Of a DNA stretch of 64,000 nt, positions 13,198-26,300 are shown piece by piece; position 1 is the first letter of the stretch, and each line of letters begins with the position of its first letter. Made by a program: the position numbers and the translations under genes. Origin of the DNA: Serilophus lunatus. Lineage: Eukaryota; Chordata; Aves; Passeriformes; Eurylaimidae. The stretch is from contig VXBA01005361.1 in assembly GCA_013399895.1 (NCBI GenBank), forward strand, positions 190,938 to 254,937, given 5' to 3'. The notes beneath the pieces are model-generated. The model made no database searches, was not told the DNA's origin, and saw only the letters and a program-made list of their open reading frames with translations.

Positions 13198-14272
13198 CTC
13201 TTTTATATTCTAAGCATATAACCTCAGCATATTACCTCAGGTGATGGCATTTGAAAGAATCTAAACCAACAGTGCATGTCAAGGGGTGGAATATTCTCTG
13301 TTCACTGTTACAGTGTCTCTTCTCTGGGGAGCTGCAGAGTGATTTCTCCTGACGAGCTGCAGTTATGACAAACCAAAGGGTCCTTTGAATGTCTCCTGGC
13401 ACTGACCACGGGGTTCTGGCTAATCCTCTGCAGGAACTCGTGCAGGATGGGGGGACAGGCTAAGAATGTCCTTTATGTAACACAGAAAGGAAGAACAGAC
13501 TCTCTAATCACCTCTTTTGAGCTACAGGATCTGTCAAGCTAAAACACGATTACCACTCAGTGTGAGTTTGGGTGAACACTTTTTAAGCCACTCACATGTT
13601 CACACTTCCCTCATCAGTTCTTTTCTCTTGGAAAAGGAACACAGAACCTATGGAGGTCACATTTTGCTGCCCCTGAAAGTACAGGAAAAATGCTGCTGTT
13701 TCTCCATTCAGTTCCTCTCTGGGCTGTCTGACCTGTAGCATTTGTGTGGTTGGCTGAAGCTACTGCTGTTAAATTCTGCTTCTGTTACTTCCAACTCAGC
13801 ACATTAGGCATAATATTAAAACACTGGTACTCTAGACAGAAATACTAAATATTGTTTTGCTATTCATTTTCAGAAATAAAATAATCATGACAGGGTTTAT
13901 TAATTTTCTAGAGATGGGTTGGCACATCAAGAAGCCATAATTGTTTTCAATTACTGTTCTTTTCTCGCAATATTTACAGTGTTAAAATAAAGAGAGGAGA
14001 TAATATATGATGTATATGCAACTGCATTTTTGGCCTCACAATATTATTGTGACTGACTTGGTCACCACACTTGCTGTGAGGAGCCAGCTACACATTAAAG
14101 CCATGACCTTGTGGGGCACTTTGTCCTGTGTTCTCAGAGTAGGGAAGTAGAGGCCCAAGAGATCACAGTCATACATGAAGTCAATACTTTTCATCAAATT
14201 AAACTAGTATGGGCAAAATTTTTAAGTATTTTTCATGAGCTAAATGGATGGAAACCCTCTGACAGAACCAGA

Positions 14273-14309
14273 CTGCTTTTCCAAGGGAGTAGGGCTGCTT
14301 TTCCAAGGG
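14273..14309 (+). repeat. Short tandem duplication, period 22
   Basis: CTGCTTTTCCAAGGG occurs at 14273-14287 and again at 14295-14309. Local duplication in TIMP4 intron 2; no function suggested. Confidence 0.8.
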
Positions 14310-16237
14310 GGTGGGTCCCTCCCAGCAGGAATATGAGGAGGTTTTCAAGCTAAACACAACGGTATCTACACTTTACAGTGACAGTATGAAAGGCAGATAT
14401 TAATCACTATACAAAGCTAAGAAAATAAGTCATGATGTGGTTGAAAAGGCTTATAAAAGAAAGAAGATAGAAGAATGTAATTATTATAACAGGAACATTC
14501 CTAAGAGAGTGAAAGTAATACAGATAGTCTTTAAAAAAAAAAGTATTTTAAAATCCTAAAGCGTTGGCTTTGTGCTAGTCCTGGTTACACACCTCAGGAG
14601 GAAAAGTGTCAATATAGATTTTATTACCAGGCTCCCAGCTCCCTCTTCTCCCAATTCCTCACTCTACCTCAATAAAGTCATGTCAGGAGCTCAAACAGGT
14701 ATAGGCCATATCTCAATGCAGAATGGACTCAAATCACCTTATCCCTTTACAGAGAAATATCCATGCTTTTAGGAGCTGGGAGAATCTGATTGAGAAGATC
14801 AAATATGATTTACTGAGTAAAGCTGAAGATTAGAATCTTAAGAAATGCTTTAATAAATATATAGGTCAAAACCTGGGATATGTCCAACTCTAATTTCAAA
14901 AATAAAACCAGGCCACCAAAAAAACCTGCAGCAAACCAAATATAAAACTGTTTTTAATATTGTCTAGAACTCTATTATATTTTGCTATGGATATTTATCT
15001 GTTGGGGTGTTTTAATAGCTAAATCAATTTGTGTTGTCTGCATAGTGCCTCTTGTTACTTTAGATCAAGGGATGATCTTCTGTACTGGGCTGCCACACTA
15101 GACTACTTTTACCTAATAAAATTAGGCACATTTTCCTCATCGTTATAGAGGATTTTTTTTGTGATTTTCCCCACTGCTTTGTCCAGGGTACCGGTTTGTT
15201 TTGTGTTTCGCTCTGGTTCACTCTATTTGTTTTTTCTACTAAGTGTTTCAAATCACAATCTGATATTTTTGGATCAGAAGCGCAGTGACAACAACTTTGG
15301 CTTTTTCCCCTCCCATAAATAAGGCTTCAGAAAAACCAACGTATTACAGTGTGTTTTCTAGTGCCCTGTGCTATTTAAATCTCCTGGGAGAACTTGAGTA
15401 ACACAAACACATTTTCCAGTGCCACCAGCTGCAACTGAGAGAGCTGCTCTGGGGAGCTGTGAGTCCTGCCATTGTCCACAGCTGTCAACACATGGCATGA
15501 TGTCACCCCAGAGCACTGATGTCATCGGAGGTGATGACAGGCTGATCCTTCTGAGCCTGGTCCTTCTCACGTTTGGACACAGCTAAACTTGTTTTGATCT
15601 TTTAATGGCTTATTTAAGATTTCTTTTTTGCAGTTGGAAACGTTGGGTAAGGAGCAGCCATTCTGAAAACTGCTTTAATCCCAAATCCATCCATGTTGGT
15701 GCTGGATATTCTAAATAACCATTTGCCAACAGTTATTTGAGAAGGTCCCATCTGTCAGGATGCTGGATATGGAAAACCAGCTTGCTTTAGTGACCACACA
15801 GGACCATGCTCAGCTCCTCAGCATGTTTCATACCCACTAGTACGCTGATCAAGAGAAAATTTCCCTTATTAAGATATTGAGAAGCATTTGCATCTCACAA
15901 TGCTGCAACTCCAAGGTTGAGATGAATGATGTCTCTGCATTGCTCCTTAAATGGAAGATGCCAGTGGAATATAAATTGAAGGGAAAGCTTGGAAGATCCA
16001 TTAGAAACACTGAAAAAGCACACTTCAAACTTGTAATTTAAAAAACGAAGGCCTATCTAATTTCCTTCTAAAATTATTGGATATGTTTGTTTCAATGTAG
16101 AAAAAGAGTCTAATTGTTGGTGTTTCCCCATGTTTCAGACTTCGGAGCCTTCTTTAAAGAGACTCACTGTGTCTTTCTTTCAGCTGTTGTTTGCAACTGT
16201 TTGTCTTTCACTATTGACTGTTTCTGATCATTTTCAG

Positions 16238-16352
16238 ATGTTTAAAGGATTTGAAAAGCTCAAGGATGTCCAGTATGTCTATACCCCTTTTGATTCATCA
16301 CTCTGTGGAGTGAAACTAGAAGCCAACAACAAAAAACAGTATCTTCTGACAG
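16238..16352 (+). CDS. TIMP4: TIMP4 exon 3
   Basis: Continues the N-terminal inhibitory domain of TIMP4. The acceptor is ttttcag and the donor gtaaaa. The exon is 115 bp: 38 codons plus one base, opening MFKGFEKLKDVQYVYTPFDS and ending KKQYLLT with a split glycine. SSLCGVKLEAN carries the conserved cysteine of the TIMP N-domain. FKGFEKLKDVQY and PFDSSLCGVKLEAN are diagnostic for TIMP4 over TIMP2 (FKGPEKDIEF) and TIMP3 (YRGFTKMPHV). The initial ATG is an internal methionine, not a start codon. Intron 2 upstream is about 4.87 kb and intron 3 downstream about 0.63 kb. Confidence 0.97.
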
Positions 16353-16982
16353 GTAAAATGTAACAAAATTAATGTACCTGTAAAAAAAGTAATTTAGATT
16401 GAATGTACTAAAATATGCCAGCCCTCGTTAGAAAGGAAAGGAACCTTATGTTCTAAATATAAACACAATGAGATGTGCAAACTGTGTTAAATTGTAGTTA
16501 CAGTGTGATCTTACATGTTTTCCATCCTTCACTAACACCAGTAACAGTGTAATTAATAAACAGAAAGCACTAAGCCATTATTGTTTAGTTAAAGCCAGCA
16601 GTATTGATTTTCCCCATGAATGCAGACATGCATAACGAGACAACACCTGCCTTTGTGTGTGCAGGTCTGGGGTTCTAAGGAACTACAGATTTCTCTGTAG
16701 GTTCCTAAAACCTTGTCTAACATATTGCATTTGCACCCACCCCTTGCTGGCTGATTATCAGCGTCTTTTGAAAAATATCCTTCTTGAATCTTTTACATTT
16801 ATACAGCACGCAATCAGAAGAATATCCTCTCAGTCAAAATTAAATTAATTAATAAAAAGCGTTAAGCATGACTAATTTGGTGCAATTAGTTACAAACCTG
16901 AGGTATTCCCACACTTCTGTTTCAGCATTTCAAACCCAGTTTTAATTGCTTGCCTTATTTTTTTGCGTTTTCTGTGCTGCAG
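16353..16982 (+). other. TIMP4: TIMP4 intron 3
   Basis: Intron of 630 bases, GT at 16353 and AG at 16982, AT-rich. Nothing else recognisable in it. Confidence 0.92.
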
Positions 16983-17107
16983 GCCAAATCCTAAGTGATG
17001 GCAAAGTCCTCATCCATTTGTGCAACTACATCGAGCCATGGGATGATTTATCCTTGTCTCAAAAGAAGAGTCTGAACCAGAGATATCAGATGGGCTGTGG
17101 CTGCAAG
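16983..17107 (+). CDS. TIMP4: TIMP4 exon 4
   Basis: End of the inhibitory N domain and start of the C-terminal domain. The acceptor is gtgctgcag and the donor gtgagt. The 125-bp exon begins with two bases that complete the split glycine, then reads QILSDGKVLIHLCNYIEPWD and later LSQKKSLNQRYQMGCGCK. It carries three conserved cysteines: HLCNY and the GCGC pair that closes the N domain. ILSDGKV.IHLCNYIEPW is TIMP4-like, whereas QKKSLNQRYQMGC resembles TIMP2 more than human TIMP4 (QRESLNHHYHLNC as I recall it). Intron 4 downstream is only 139 bp. Confidence 0.97.
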
Positions 17108-17246
17108 GTGAGTACAGAGCAGAGCAGTGCCTGCCCTGGGGCCACTCAGGAGGCACCAGCAGCTTCCACTGGTGGGAACTGTTCTCTTAGAAAGAGCATT
17201 TCAAGGCAGGCTGCGAGGTACTGAAGCAATGCCCTGTTTGCCATAG

Positions 17247-17444
17247 ATTACCACGTGCTACATGGTGCCCTGCTCCATCACTGCCCCCAACGAGTGCCTG
17301 TGGACAGACTGGCTGATAGAGAGGAAGCTCTACGGGCACCAGGCCAAGCACTATGCCTGCATCAAGAGGAGTGATGGCACCTGCAGCTGGTACCGAGGTG
17401 GGCCCCCCCCTGAGAAAGAGTTCATTGATATCAGCGAGCCCTAG
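17247..17444 (+). CDS. TIMP4: TIMP4 exon 5, C-terminal coding part with stop
   Basis: Last coding exon of TIMP4, 65 codons and a TAG stop at 17442-17444. The acceptor is gccatag. It encodes the C-terminal domain: TTCYMVPC, NECLWTDWL, HYACIK and GTCSWYRG, with five conserved cysteines and the WYRG signature of TIMP C-domains. Adding exons 3 and 4 gives nine cysteines; TIMPs have twelve, and the missing exon 1 should supply the other three. The four exons encode 178 residues, which with about 17 from exon 1 matches the usual mature length of about 195. The tail GGPPPEKEFIDISEP contains a run of eight C at 17403-17410, read as Pro codons without a frameshift. Several residues (GHQAK, ACIKRSDG) match TIMP2 better than mammalian TIMP4. 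Confidence 0.97.
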   Translation: MTTCYMVPCSITAPNECLWTDWLIERKLYGHQAKHYACIKRSDGTCSWYRGGPPPEKEFIDISEP

Positions 17445-17935
17445 AAGCACCACTTCCCAAAAAAGCCCTGGAGCCTAATTCCATCCAACACTGCCCGCTC
17501 ACAGCTTTGAACTGCCACCATCTCATGTATCTGTTGCTTAGAAACACCAATTGTCCTGCACAGCCTAAGGCCGGGTCTGTGGGACTGGCACTGGTGCAGG
17601 ACCAGGGACAAACCTCCTGGAGGTACCTACCCTGTGCTGTTACACTTTGCACAGAGAGGCTCGAGCTCAGAATGCTCCTCTGTGTCCTCCAAGTTCCCTT
17701 TTGCCAATATGAATGTACAAGAACAAAAGAGTTGCCAGAAATTTGTCCCCTCTTTGATAACCTACAGATTAAGAGCACCCTGTGTTTTATTCCAAATCTT
17801 TCCAATGAACTACGGAATGTTTTATAGAACTATTTTTTTTCTGTATGAAAGTCTTCGATGCAAAAGAATTATTGTACAGTGTATATGTAAAGTATTATAA
17901 CAATGTGCTATTAAAAAAAAAGATTCACAAATATT
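17445..17935 (+). other. TIMP4: TIMP4 3' untranslated region
   Basis: Noncoding sequence after the TAG stop. It becomes AT-rich and ends near a canonical-variant poly(A) signal at 17910-17915. The length of about 0.5 kb is ordinary for a TIMP mRNA. The exact cleavage site is inferred, placed 15-25 bases after the signal. Small open frames in this stretch look like chance. Confidence 0.75.
17910..17915 (+). terminator. TIMP4: Poly(A) signal ATTAAA of TIMP4
   Basis: ATTAAA lies 466 bases after the TIMP4 stop, directly followed by an A run. It is the first convincing polyadenylation hexamer downstream of the coding end. Later hexamers (for example AATAAA near 19583) could serve as distal alternatives. 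Confidence 0.65.
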
Positions 17936-20900
17936 TCCTTATCTGTTGAAACAAATTGAACACTTCTGGGATTAAAACAATCTGTTCTCCATATTTTGTA
18001 TATTCCCTATGTCACAGCTTTCTTTATCTATGGAGTTGTAACTTTCATTGATAACTAAGTTAAGAAAAAAGCCTTGATAATCAAATTCCTCTTCCCAACT
18101 CAGCATTCCTATGGACTAACCACACCTTGCTGATAGAAAAGCCAGATACTGTAATGCTTCAGCATTGCATGGAACCAACACAAATGATGACAGGCTAAAA
18201 GTGCTTATATTTACAGAAACCATGTCCACCCTCAGGGCAGCTGCAGCACTTGGAACACTTCTCTCAACAGTATGTGACCAGGTCATTGTATTCCAGCAGT
18301 TACAAGCCTTGGCTCCAGAAACTCATGAAAATATATGCGATAGATACAGAATAACTTATGCTGCAAGCGATTTCTGACCATATTTAATATGATTTAATTA
18401 TATTTCATTCATGAACACCCATCATAGTGAATTTGGCTGCTTGTGAACTTGTTCTGGAGAAGTGCTACAACACATTCTGCCTTTCAGGTTTTTAGTGTCT
18501 TAACTTTTCTGAATTGATTCCTGTAGTTAGTAAATAACACCAGACATATTCAAGTTTACAAAAGTAATTCAATTCACAGTGGTGAAACTTCAGAAACTAT
18601 TTCAGTGAATGCCAAAGTTCAGACAGTTGTCCAGCTGCTTTTGTCCTAGAAACTGTGGGAGAACCCTCAAGCAGGATGGAAACTCTAATAGCTCCCATTT
18701 CTGACATATTTGACTTTCTCTCTCCAGTTTTCTCCACTGGATTTCCCCCCCTTCATTCCAATTTTGTCTGGAATTACTTTTGTGTGTTCCTTATATGAGA
18801 ATTCAGAGCACAGAGGTTGGCTGGGTTGGATCTATTTCAAGGGTTAACACAATCATTGTACAGGTTCCTGATAAGCCCAGGGAGCCATTCCCAGCCTGGA
18901 GCTTGGTCAGTCACCACATTACTGCTCCAGGCTTTTCCATACAGTGGGTTTGCTCTGCAGTTTTTATAAGACCACTGGGACTTGAGCTTGCACATAATAT
19001 ATGCACATCTTTAAGTGCACAGACACCTCTGATTCCATTCAGTTCCATGAGGGAGTGGCTTGGATAGGAAACTCAGCCTGTCCCATGTACCTTATGATAC
19101 ACTAAGGTATGAGGCATTGGATAGACAGCAAATACTTGAAGGAAACCCCACAGCATGAATTATTATTGTGACATATTTTCACATTTCTGATGCGGTTTTT
19201 TTGGGGGGTTTGTTTTTTTTTGACAACGAATCCATACTTAAAGGACAGATTTGAAAACACTTTGGAGAATAAGTATTTTACTTTTTCTGTGACTAAACTG
19301 ATATAATTCCAATGAAATGCAAATGGTGCAAGGCCAACAGGAAGGTGTGTCATTATTCTTTTGAGGAACATATGCCCCATAATCTATAAAAGTCAATGTT
19401 TCAGTTTTTGTTTACTTTAAGTCAGTTTTGATCTTTTAATTTACAATCTTAAGTTAAAACACCATATATTTGTGCTGTCAAATGCAAAGCCCAGCTTTTT
19501 TTCTGTTTTACTACAGATAGAAAAAAGTTACCTATTATTACTAATCTGGACTATGGATTTACTACAGCTACTTGCATAAATGAAATAAAAAGGCTACATT
19601 TCTTCCAAAAGAGAATTGATATTGCAGTGTTGGTAGTGCTATTTACTAACAGTGCTGTGCATTTATATTACTAATTTACAGAAAGACTTAAAGCCAGGCC
19701 TTATTTCCTCATGTCAAACTAAATCCCTGGAGGAGCCCAGGAGAGCTTAATAACCACACAAAGTGTGCACCAAGCACAGGGCTGATTATTATTCCATACA
19801 TGTCCAGTGCAGATTTGATCCCAAATCCATTTTGGTGGGATGGTGTCTTTTGAACAGCACTCTACAGCAGACAGATATTTTCTGCTTTCTAACTCAACAC
19901 AATTTTTTTTCCATTTCAGTTTTGTAGTAACTAGACCTTAAACCCAACTCACCTGACACAGGCTGCCTTCTCTGTGTGCCTTGTACAAATAAGTGTTTTC
20001 TTTAATATTTATGAACAGACTGCAATACAAATTGTATGCCATGATAAGTTTTAAAAACATAAATTATCCTGCATGAGGTGTTTCACAATTAATGGTTGCC
20101 AACTTTGGTTTCTGGCTGAGCATAAATCTGGCCCAACTTCCCACAATGGGTGATGCAAAGATTATTTTTTTTTTCCCTCATATCAATAAATATGACAAGA
20201 AAAGCTTTACAAAACCCCCTGTCGAAAAGAGTTTTTATTTTCCCTGAGATTCAGCACTGAGGAAGATTATGAAAAGGCTTGCCTACAGTGTGGCATCCTG
20301 AATTTGTTATTCTCCTATCAAGGTTTTTACTGTAGTGGCATTGATATATTATCAACAGCAGATTATTTTTCCAACACTTTATTTTTACTTCTTCAAACTG
20401 TGCATGTGTTATATGAAAGGGTAGAGCAGAAATATAGCCTGGCACAACACTTGATTTTAATTTGAGAATGACTCACATGACTTATGACAGGGAATAGAAG
20501 AGAGAAGGGAGATTGTACAGGTGAACCACCAGGAAAAACCACCACCTTGAACATTGCTGGCTTTTTCTCAGTGTTCCAGTTAAGTTTTAATTAAATTGTT
20601 CAACAATTACGTAGAAAAAGCTGTGTTGTTTTTTGTTGGTTTTTGTTTTGTTTTTTTTTTCACAACAGAGAACATAAGAGGTGGGAATGTAGTGAAATAA
20701 AGGGAACTAATTACTGAGGGAAAGGCTGTAGATATGACTCAACTAGCAATGAGTTCAAAAGCCTCACAGCGTTTTGTATAATCGGTCTGGGATGAATGTT
20801 TCTGTTTCAAAAAGTGTTTCATTAAAGCAGCTCCATTTTTACACAAAAGAATGGCATCTTTGTTTATTTACCTCTCATTGCCAGCTCAGCACTCGGGAGG

Positions 20901-23251
20901 AAAGCAGCAAAGGGAGCCCCAGCACGGCTGCACCTCTGGCACACTCCGCTGAGCCCCCAGTTCCCAGGGATTTGGGGATTTCTCCTGCTCCCCCACCTCC
21001 CCCTGAGCTGCTTTGTACTGGAGGGCAAGGTTTCCATTTGGAGAATGAGAAAGGAAGGAGAAAATGCAGCAGGAACCCCAGGAAAAATATTTTATACTGT
21101 AATTTCCAAATTCTGCAAAAGCAGATGTGGCCAGGATTGTTTAAAAACAAACAAACAAAAATTAAAGAGCATGACATGATTTGAGCTCAGCATCAGAACA
21201 CTGATATCCAGATCATCTTACAGCCCATTCTAGAAATGGGAACACAATGTTATCTTGTACCATGTTGCCTGATTATTTCCCAAGCCACAAAATTCCAAAT
21301 ACTTCCTTCAGAAGGAATAAAAACCAAACAAATGAGCCTCATCACAGTCAGTTATTGCAGCCTTTCTAAGCCACATATGGCAATGCAATACTCAAATGTG
21401 TTGATTTTCTCTAGATTAACATTCATTGCATAGAAATATGTAAAAAAGTTACTCAGCAGTGGAGAACAACATCCAAGAGTTCAAACAAAAGCCAAATAAC
21501 TTATCAGTTCAGACTTTATTGAGCAATGTAGGGGAACAAAGTGAGGGAAAACCCACTCAGATAGTTGTACTCCTCAGCAAAATAAGCCTTATAGACCCAT
21601 AAACTAACATATTCATTCTTGCCCCAAAATTATAGGATGTGTTCTTTGTTTCTGTTTAGCATTGCATTCAAAAGACCTACTTTTTCCATAAAATTATTGA
21701 CTATGTCAAGTTGGAAGGAAACCATAAGGGTGATGGAGTCCTACTCCCTGCTCCCACAGCACTGCCTAAAGCTAAACCCTCCACAAAGAGCATCATCCAC
21801 ATGCTCCTTGAACTCTGATGGTTTTGGTGCCATGGCCACTCCCCTGGGGAGCCTCAATAATAAATGATAAAAGAACAAAGAAAGAACGATAAATTTCACA
21901 CAGGAAATTACAAGCCAGCTTTAATCTTGGATATTCTTAGGAAAATAGATATAAAAACTTACTACTATTTAAAAAAGCTTCTTGCAAAGTGAAATGTGGT
22001 TCTGCTTTTCTACCTGTTATGAAGGAATGCTTGAGGCAAAAAATACTTCTTGTGCATTGTATATTTTCCTGACAGATCCAGCAACAAAACCTGCTTTCCT
22101 TCTGGGAAGATTTGGTGTCTGGGACAACTTTTAGACCTGCTGCTGCTCCAGGCCTTAGGCTTTACAAAACCTCTGTGTAGCAAACTCACTAAATACCTCA
22201 ATGTGGTGAAAGCTCTTCTCAGAAGTGTCATATGAGGCAGGAGAAGTGGAAACATCTGGGAGCTCATAGTCCAAAGGAACCAGAGAGTACTGGGAAAGGA
22301 GGATGAGCAGCTGTCCTGCTACTCTTGCAAAAAATACAGCAGGACTGCTCCAGACTGTGTCTGTCACCAAAAGATGAGGCAGATGTGGGAGAAGGCAGAG
22401 TTCACAAGGAATCTGTGTCACCTGCTGTCCCCAGGGCTTACCTGAGGTCTCACCCATGGTAAAGAAGGGCCAGCCAGAGCCTCAGCACAGACACCCAGCA
22501 GTGACAGCTTGAAGACCTAGCACAAGCAGCCAACTGACCTTGCAGTGGTACTCGACTGCCAGCTGAGGAACATTTACTGAATGGATTAGATTCCAAAATA
22601 ATTGATGCTTCTCTGCCAGGCTATTCAATCAGCAAAGAGCCTCCCCCCAGCCTCTCTCAGTGCTTCCTCTAGAGAAATGAACTCAGGAAAGAATTCCTGA
22701 CTAGAAACCATAGGAAAAGTAAGGAAAAAAATGTCCACAGCATATCACAGGTCATGAGTAAAATCATGTGTGTTTTTTTGCTGAATGCACTTATGTCTGT
22801 AAAGGACTGGGAATCAGTGTTGGCTCAGGAATACGAAGATCACAAGTCACAACCACCCTGATTTTAGGTGAGATCAAAGCCCTGCACTGACCAGAACACA
22901 GCCTTGTGCATCATCTCCAAAGACAATAAACACTTTGAACATATCAGAAAGGACTGGGGTGAAAACAAACCATAAAAGTAACTCTTGCACTGTAATGGTT
23001 GTTCGGTGTCTTTGTAAGCATTTAATCTGTTTAAGAGCTGAAGCTGCTTAGCTGAAAAATTACTCCCTTCCCATCTGAGAACCCTCCAGTTCACCAGCAC
23101 CATGCTTTCAAGTGGTCACCCAGGCTCACCCTCCCCAAAAACTTCCAAAATGGCTTTTAAAATAGATAGCAAATGGGAAAAAGGGACTGTATGTTACAGT
23201 TAATGCTTGACACAGACAAGAAGCATGGTTAGTATTGTTATTTGCACGTAC
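17936..23251. other. SYN2 intron 5, downstream of TIMP4
   Basis: Noncoding sequence between the TIMP4 poly(A) site and SYN2 exon 5. Low-complexity T/G runs occur near 19195-19222 and 20625-20660. No exon, RNA gene or classified repeat was recognised on either strand. Confidence 0.75.
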
Positions 23252-23341
23252 CATTTCCTTGTGATTTGGGTAAAACGTTTGCTCGATTAGAGGGAACTTC
23301 TCTGGACCCAAGGTTTTGTAGACAGACACCAGCTGGGCAAA
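23252..23341 (-). CDS. SYN2: SYN2 exon 5 (synapsin II)
   Basis: Minus-strand exon of synapsin II, a neuronal phosphoprotein that tethers synaptic vesicles to each other and to actin and regulates their release. The acceptor reads ttttacag and the donor gtacgt. The exon is exactly 90 bp (30 codons, phase 0 at both ends), reading FAQLVSVYKTLGPEKFPLIE then QTFYPNHKEM. It belongs to the synapsin C domain, close to where the pre-ATP-grasp subdomain gives way to the ATP-binding part encoded by exon 6 onward, which lies outside the window. The paralogue is called SYN2 because TIMP4 is nested in the following intron. Compared with remembered human SYN2 there are only a few substitutions. Confidence 0.96.
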
Positions 23342-26300
23342 CTGTAAAACAAAGCAAACCAAAACACAGAACTTAGGAGAGAAACCACACTCTACCCAAA
23401 TGATCTCATCCTGTCATTTTGCTTCTTGTCTTTGGTGTTTCATAAACTCAGCAAATCCACACTACACATGGCCTCTCTCCTCCTCTCTCACATGCCTTTT
23501 CAATCCATCCAAGCTGTGATTTCATTTACAGATCAACACAGAACAGCATCTCTAAGCCCTCACAGGTACGGAAAATTAAATATATTGGGATACTGGATTT
23601 CAGGTATCTTATTGTCCATATATTTTAAGCTGATTTTGCAATAATAAAATCATTATAACTTTGCCTTTTTTACCATATTTAAAGATCAGGCATATTTATC
23701 ATTAATTAAGTGTCTGGCACGCCCCTGGCATTGAAACATGATTTTGTAGAGTTAGCAACAGGTGAAAAGCAATACCTATGTTCTATTTGCAGGTTAGGTG
23801 AGGAACAAACAGAAGTTGAATTTCCTAGGCTGCAGCCATCCTTCAACCATCAACAAAGATAATTTAAATAGCTCCATGTTATGCCCTTGCTAATAATACC
23901 TAATGAATAACATTCTAATAGACTACTCTATTAATGATTAATGATTCTAATGTCCTTTTCTGGGACACATCCTACCTTACTGTACTCTGGATTGCAGTAA
24001 CTCTACACAAGAAAGCAAAGCAACATTGACACACAAAAAAGACACAAAATTCTGTATTAAACAGAAATGTGTTTGGGGGCTGTTCTTTAGTGAGCAGATC
24101 AACTCTTCTCTTGTAGCAGTTCAAGAACTAAATCACTCCTGAGCCTGGGGCTGAGTAGGGAGGTTTCCAGGGAGCAGGAGGGCTCTGGCAGCCAGAAGCC
24201 CAGTGCTGTTCCAGGACTCCAAAGCTCTGGCTGGGACATGCCTGTGATGTGTTCAATTGTCATGATGCCAACATGGGACATAAACAACTCAGCACAACAC
24301 TTTGAATAGTGGGATTTGCTGGTTGCAAACAGCACAAAAAGCAAAGAACAACAGAACTCTGTCCATAATGCAGATAAAATACCTACCCTGAGAATGAGAC
24401 TCAGGGGGCAGGGAGAGCAAAAACCCTTTAAAGGGAAAAAAAATCGATGGAAGCTTTGCTTGCATTTCCAGCTGGCACAGAGAACTTGTTTAATTTAGGG
24501 GTGTTTACTTAGGTTTGGTAAAATATATCTTTAAATTTGGAAATCCAGTGGAAAATACCTTAATGATGAATAGTTTTCACCAAAAGCCTGAGAAATTGTA
24601 GTTGGATAGTGTGCTGTGCAAATCAGACCTCAAGGAAATATTATCACAGCTACCAAAATAAGGTGGTTTGTGAATAGGATTCCTGACAACTTGCTACTTA
24701 TTGCTGTTCTTACCCAAAATCCAAACTCAGAATTTCAAAAGCAAATACTTCCTATTAAACACATGATTTCTGCCCAGTAACTGTTAGGTTAAAATAATCT
24801 ATTTACTTATCCTTAAGTAAAAACCTTTAAAAAATGTATTATGTTTTTCCTGTGATTGTTTCCTTATTTTCTTTTCCATTTTCACTAAAAGCAAAGGACA
24901 GTAAGAAACTGATTGTGGCACTCATGCAAGAGAAAGTTGTAATTCAGATTAATACCAGCAAATACTTGTTGACTTAGAATAAAATAGTATCAACCACAGA
25001 TCACACCCACATATCACTGTAAAACATCCTCTAATCCAGTCATTAAGTTATGAAATGGAAGTAGGAAAAGTAGGTTTGAATTTCCTGAGGCACAGGAGAG
25101 AAATACCTGATTTCCCACAGCCATGGAAATGATTCACCCTTTGCCCCTGCTGGGATGATGCTTCACCTCCATGTCTACAATTTTGGGAATCTCCTGTCAA
25201 ACATTTCTCCCCCAAAGAGAAACTTGATAAATTCAGCCCCAATTCATATGAAATTTTGGCATTCTAATTGTAGATCCACAAACTGCTATAAATCTTTGTT
25301 ATTCTCCCTGATTCCAACAGGGCTATTTAATGAAGAAGAATTTAATTGAAGTTTTAATGAGCTTCTATCAATTTTCAAGTGTGATGTAGACTATAACTTT
25401 TTATATTTTCCTCTTGAGCAGCCAAAGCAAACAAATACCAGTCCTGGACAGGAACATAATCTTTTTAAATGATAAAATACTGAATTATTCTCTAATTAAA
25501 TGCTGAATGCTTTCAGGCATGGGATGTTCATGCAATAGAAAATACTAGGAGAGCCATTCTATATTTAAATGAAGTATTTTATATGGATGCTAAAAACATT
25601 GGGAGATGCTAATAATTACTTTAAAAACCCCAAACAAACAAAAAATCCACAACCAAACCCATAGAGCTTTGTATTTCAGCAGTATGTTAAGAAAAAAATA
25701 AGTGGTAAAACTTAGTTTAGAAGAAGAAATACTTAGTCAGAAAGGCACTTAGTCCCTTGGATTTCGTATAAAAGCTTTCCTGAGTTCCATCACCCTAAGA
25801 CTGGAACACTCTAAATTTGACTGCTCATATCATGCTGTTACCAAAGATCCCTTTGCAAACTTCACGAAGATTTGAATAATTACTTTGCTTATCACTTTAA
25901 ATGAGATAAAATGTGCTTAATTACACGTGTGTCATCTCAAAGGCTCGGATTTGTTCCTGAACAAACCACACAAACTTTCCAAAGATAATTAGATTTGGTA
26001 TTGAAAACTAATTACTCCAGATGGTGCTCTGTGCTACCTTTAATTCCAGCAAGCTGCTAATCTTTCTAGCCAGGCTGAAGGATTTACATCATTGCCCATT
26101 CCAGAGGGGAATTTCCTGGGATGTTTCTCCCCTTTTTGCTGTAGAGCTGTTCCCTGTTAGAGCAGCACCACTGGGCTGTGTTTCACTGAACCTCTTCTCT
26201 CAGAGAATTCCCTTTGTTGGGAGTGTCCTTGCTTCTGCTGGCAGTGGGAGACCTCCCACCAGCCATCTAATACTCCGTGGTAACAACTACAGTGATCCCA

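Larger units (their letters stand above)
11368..16237 (+). other. TIMP4: TIMP4 intron 2
   Basis: Intron of 4,870 bases bounded by GT at 11368 and AG at 16237. It contains one CR1 fragment (about 12985-13197) and a short direct duplication at 14273-14309. No other exon recognised. Confidence 0.9.
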
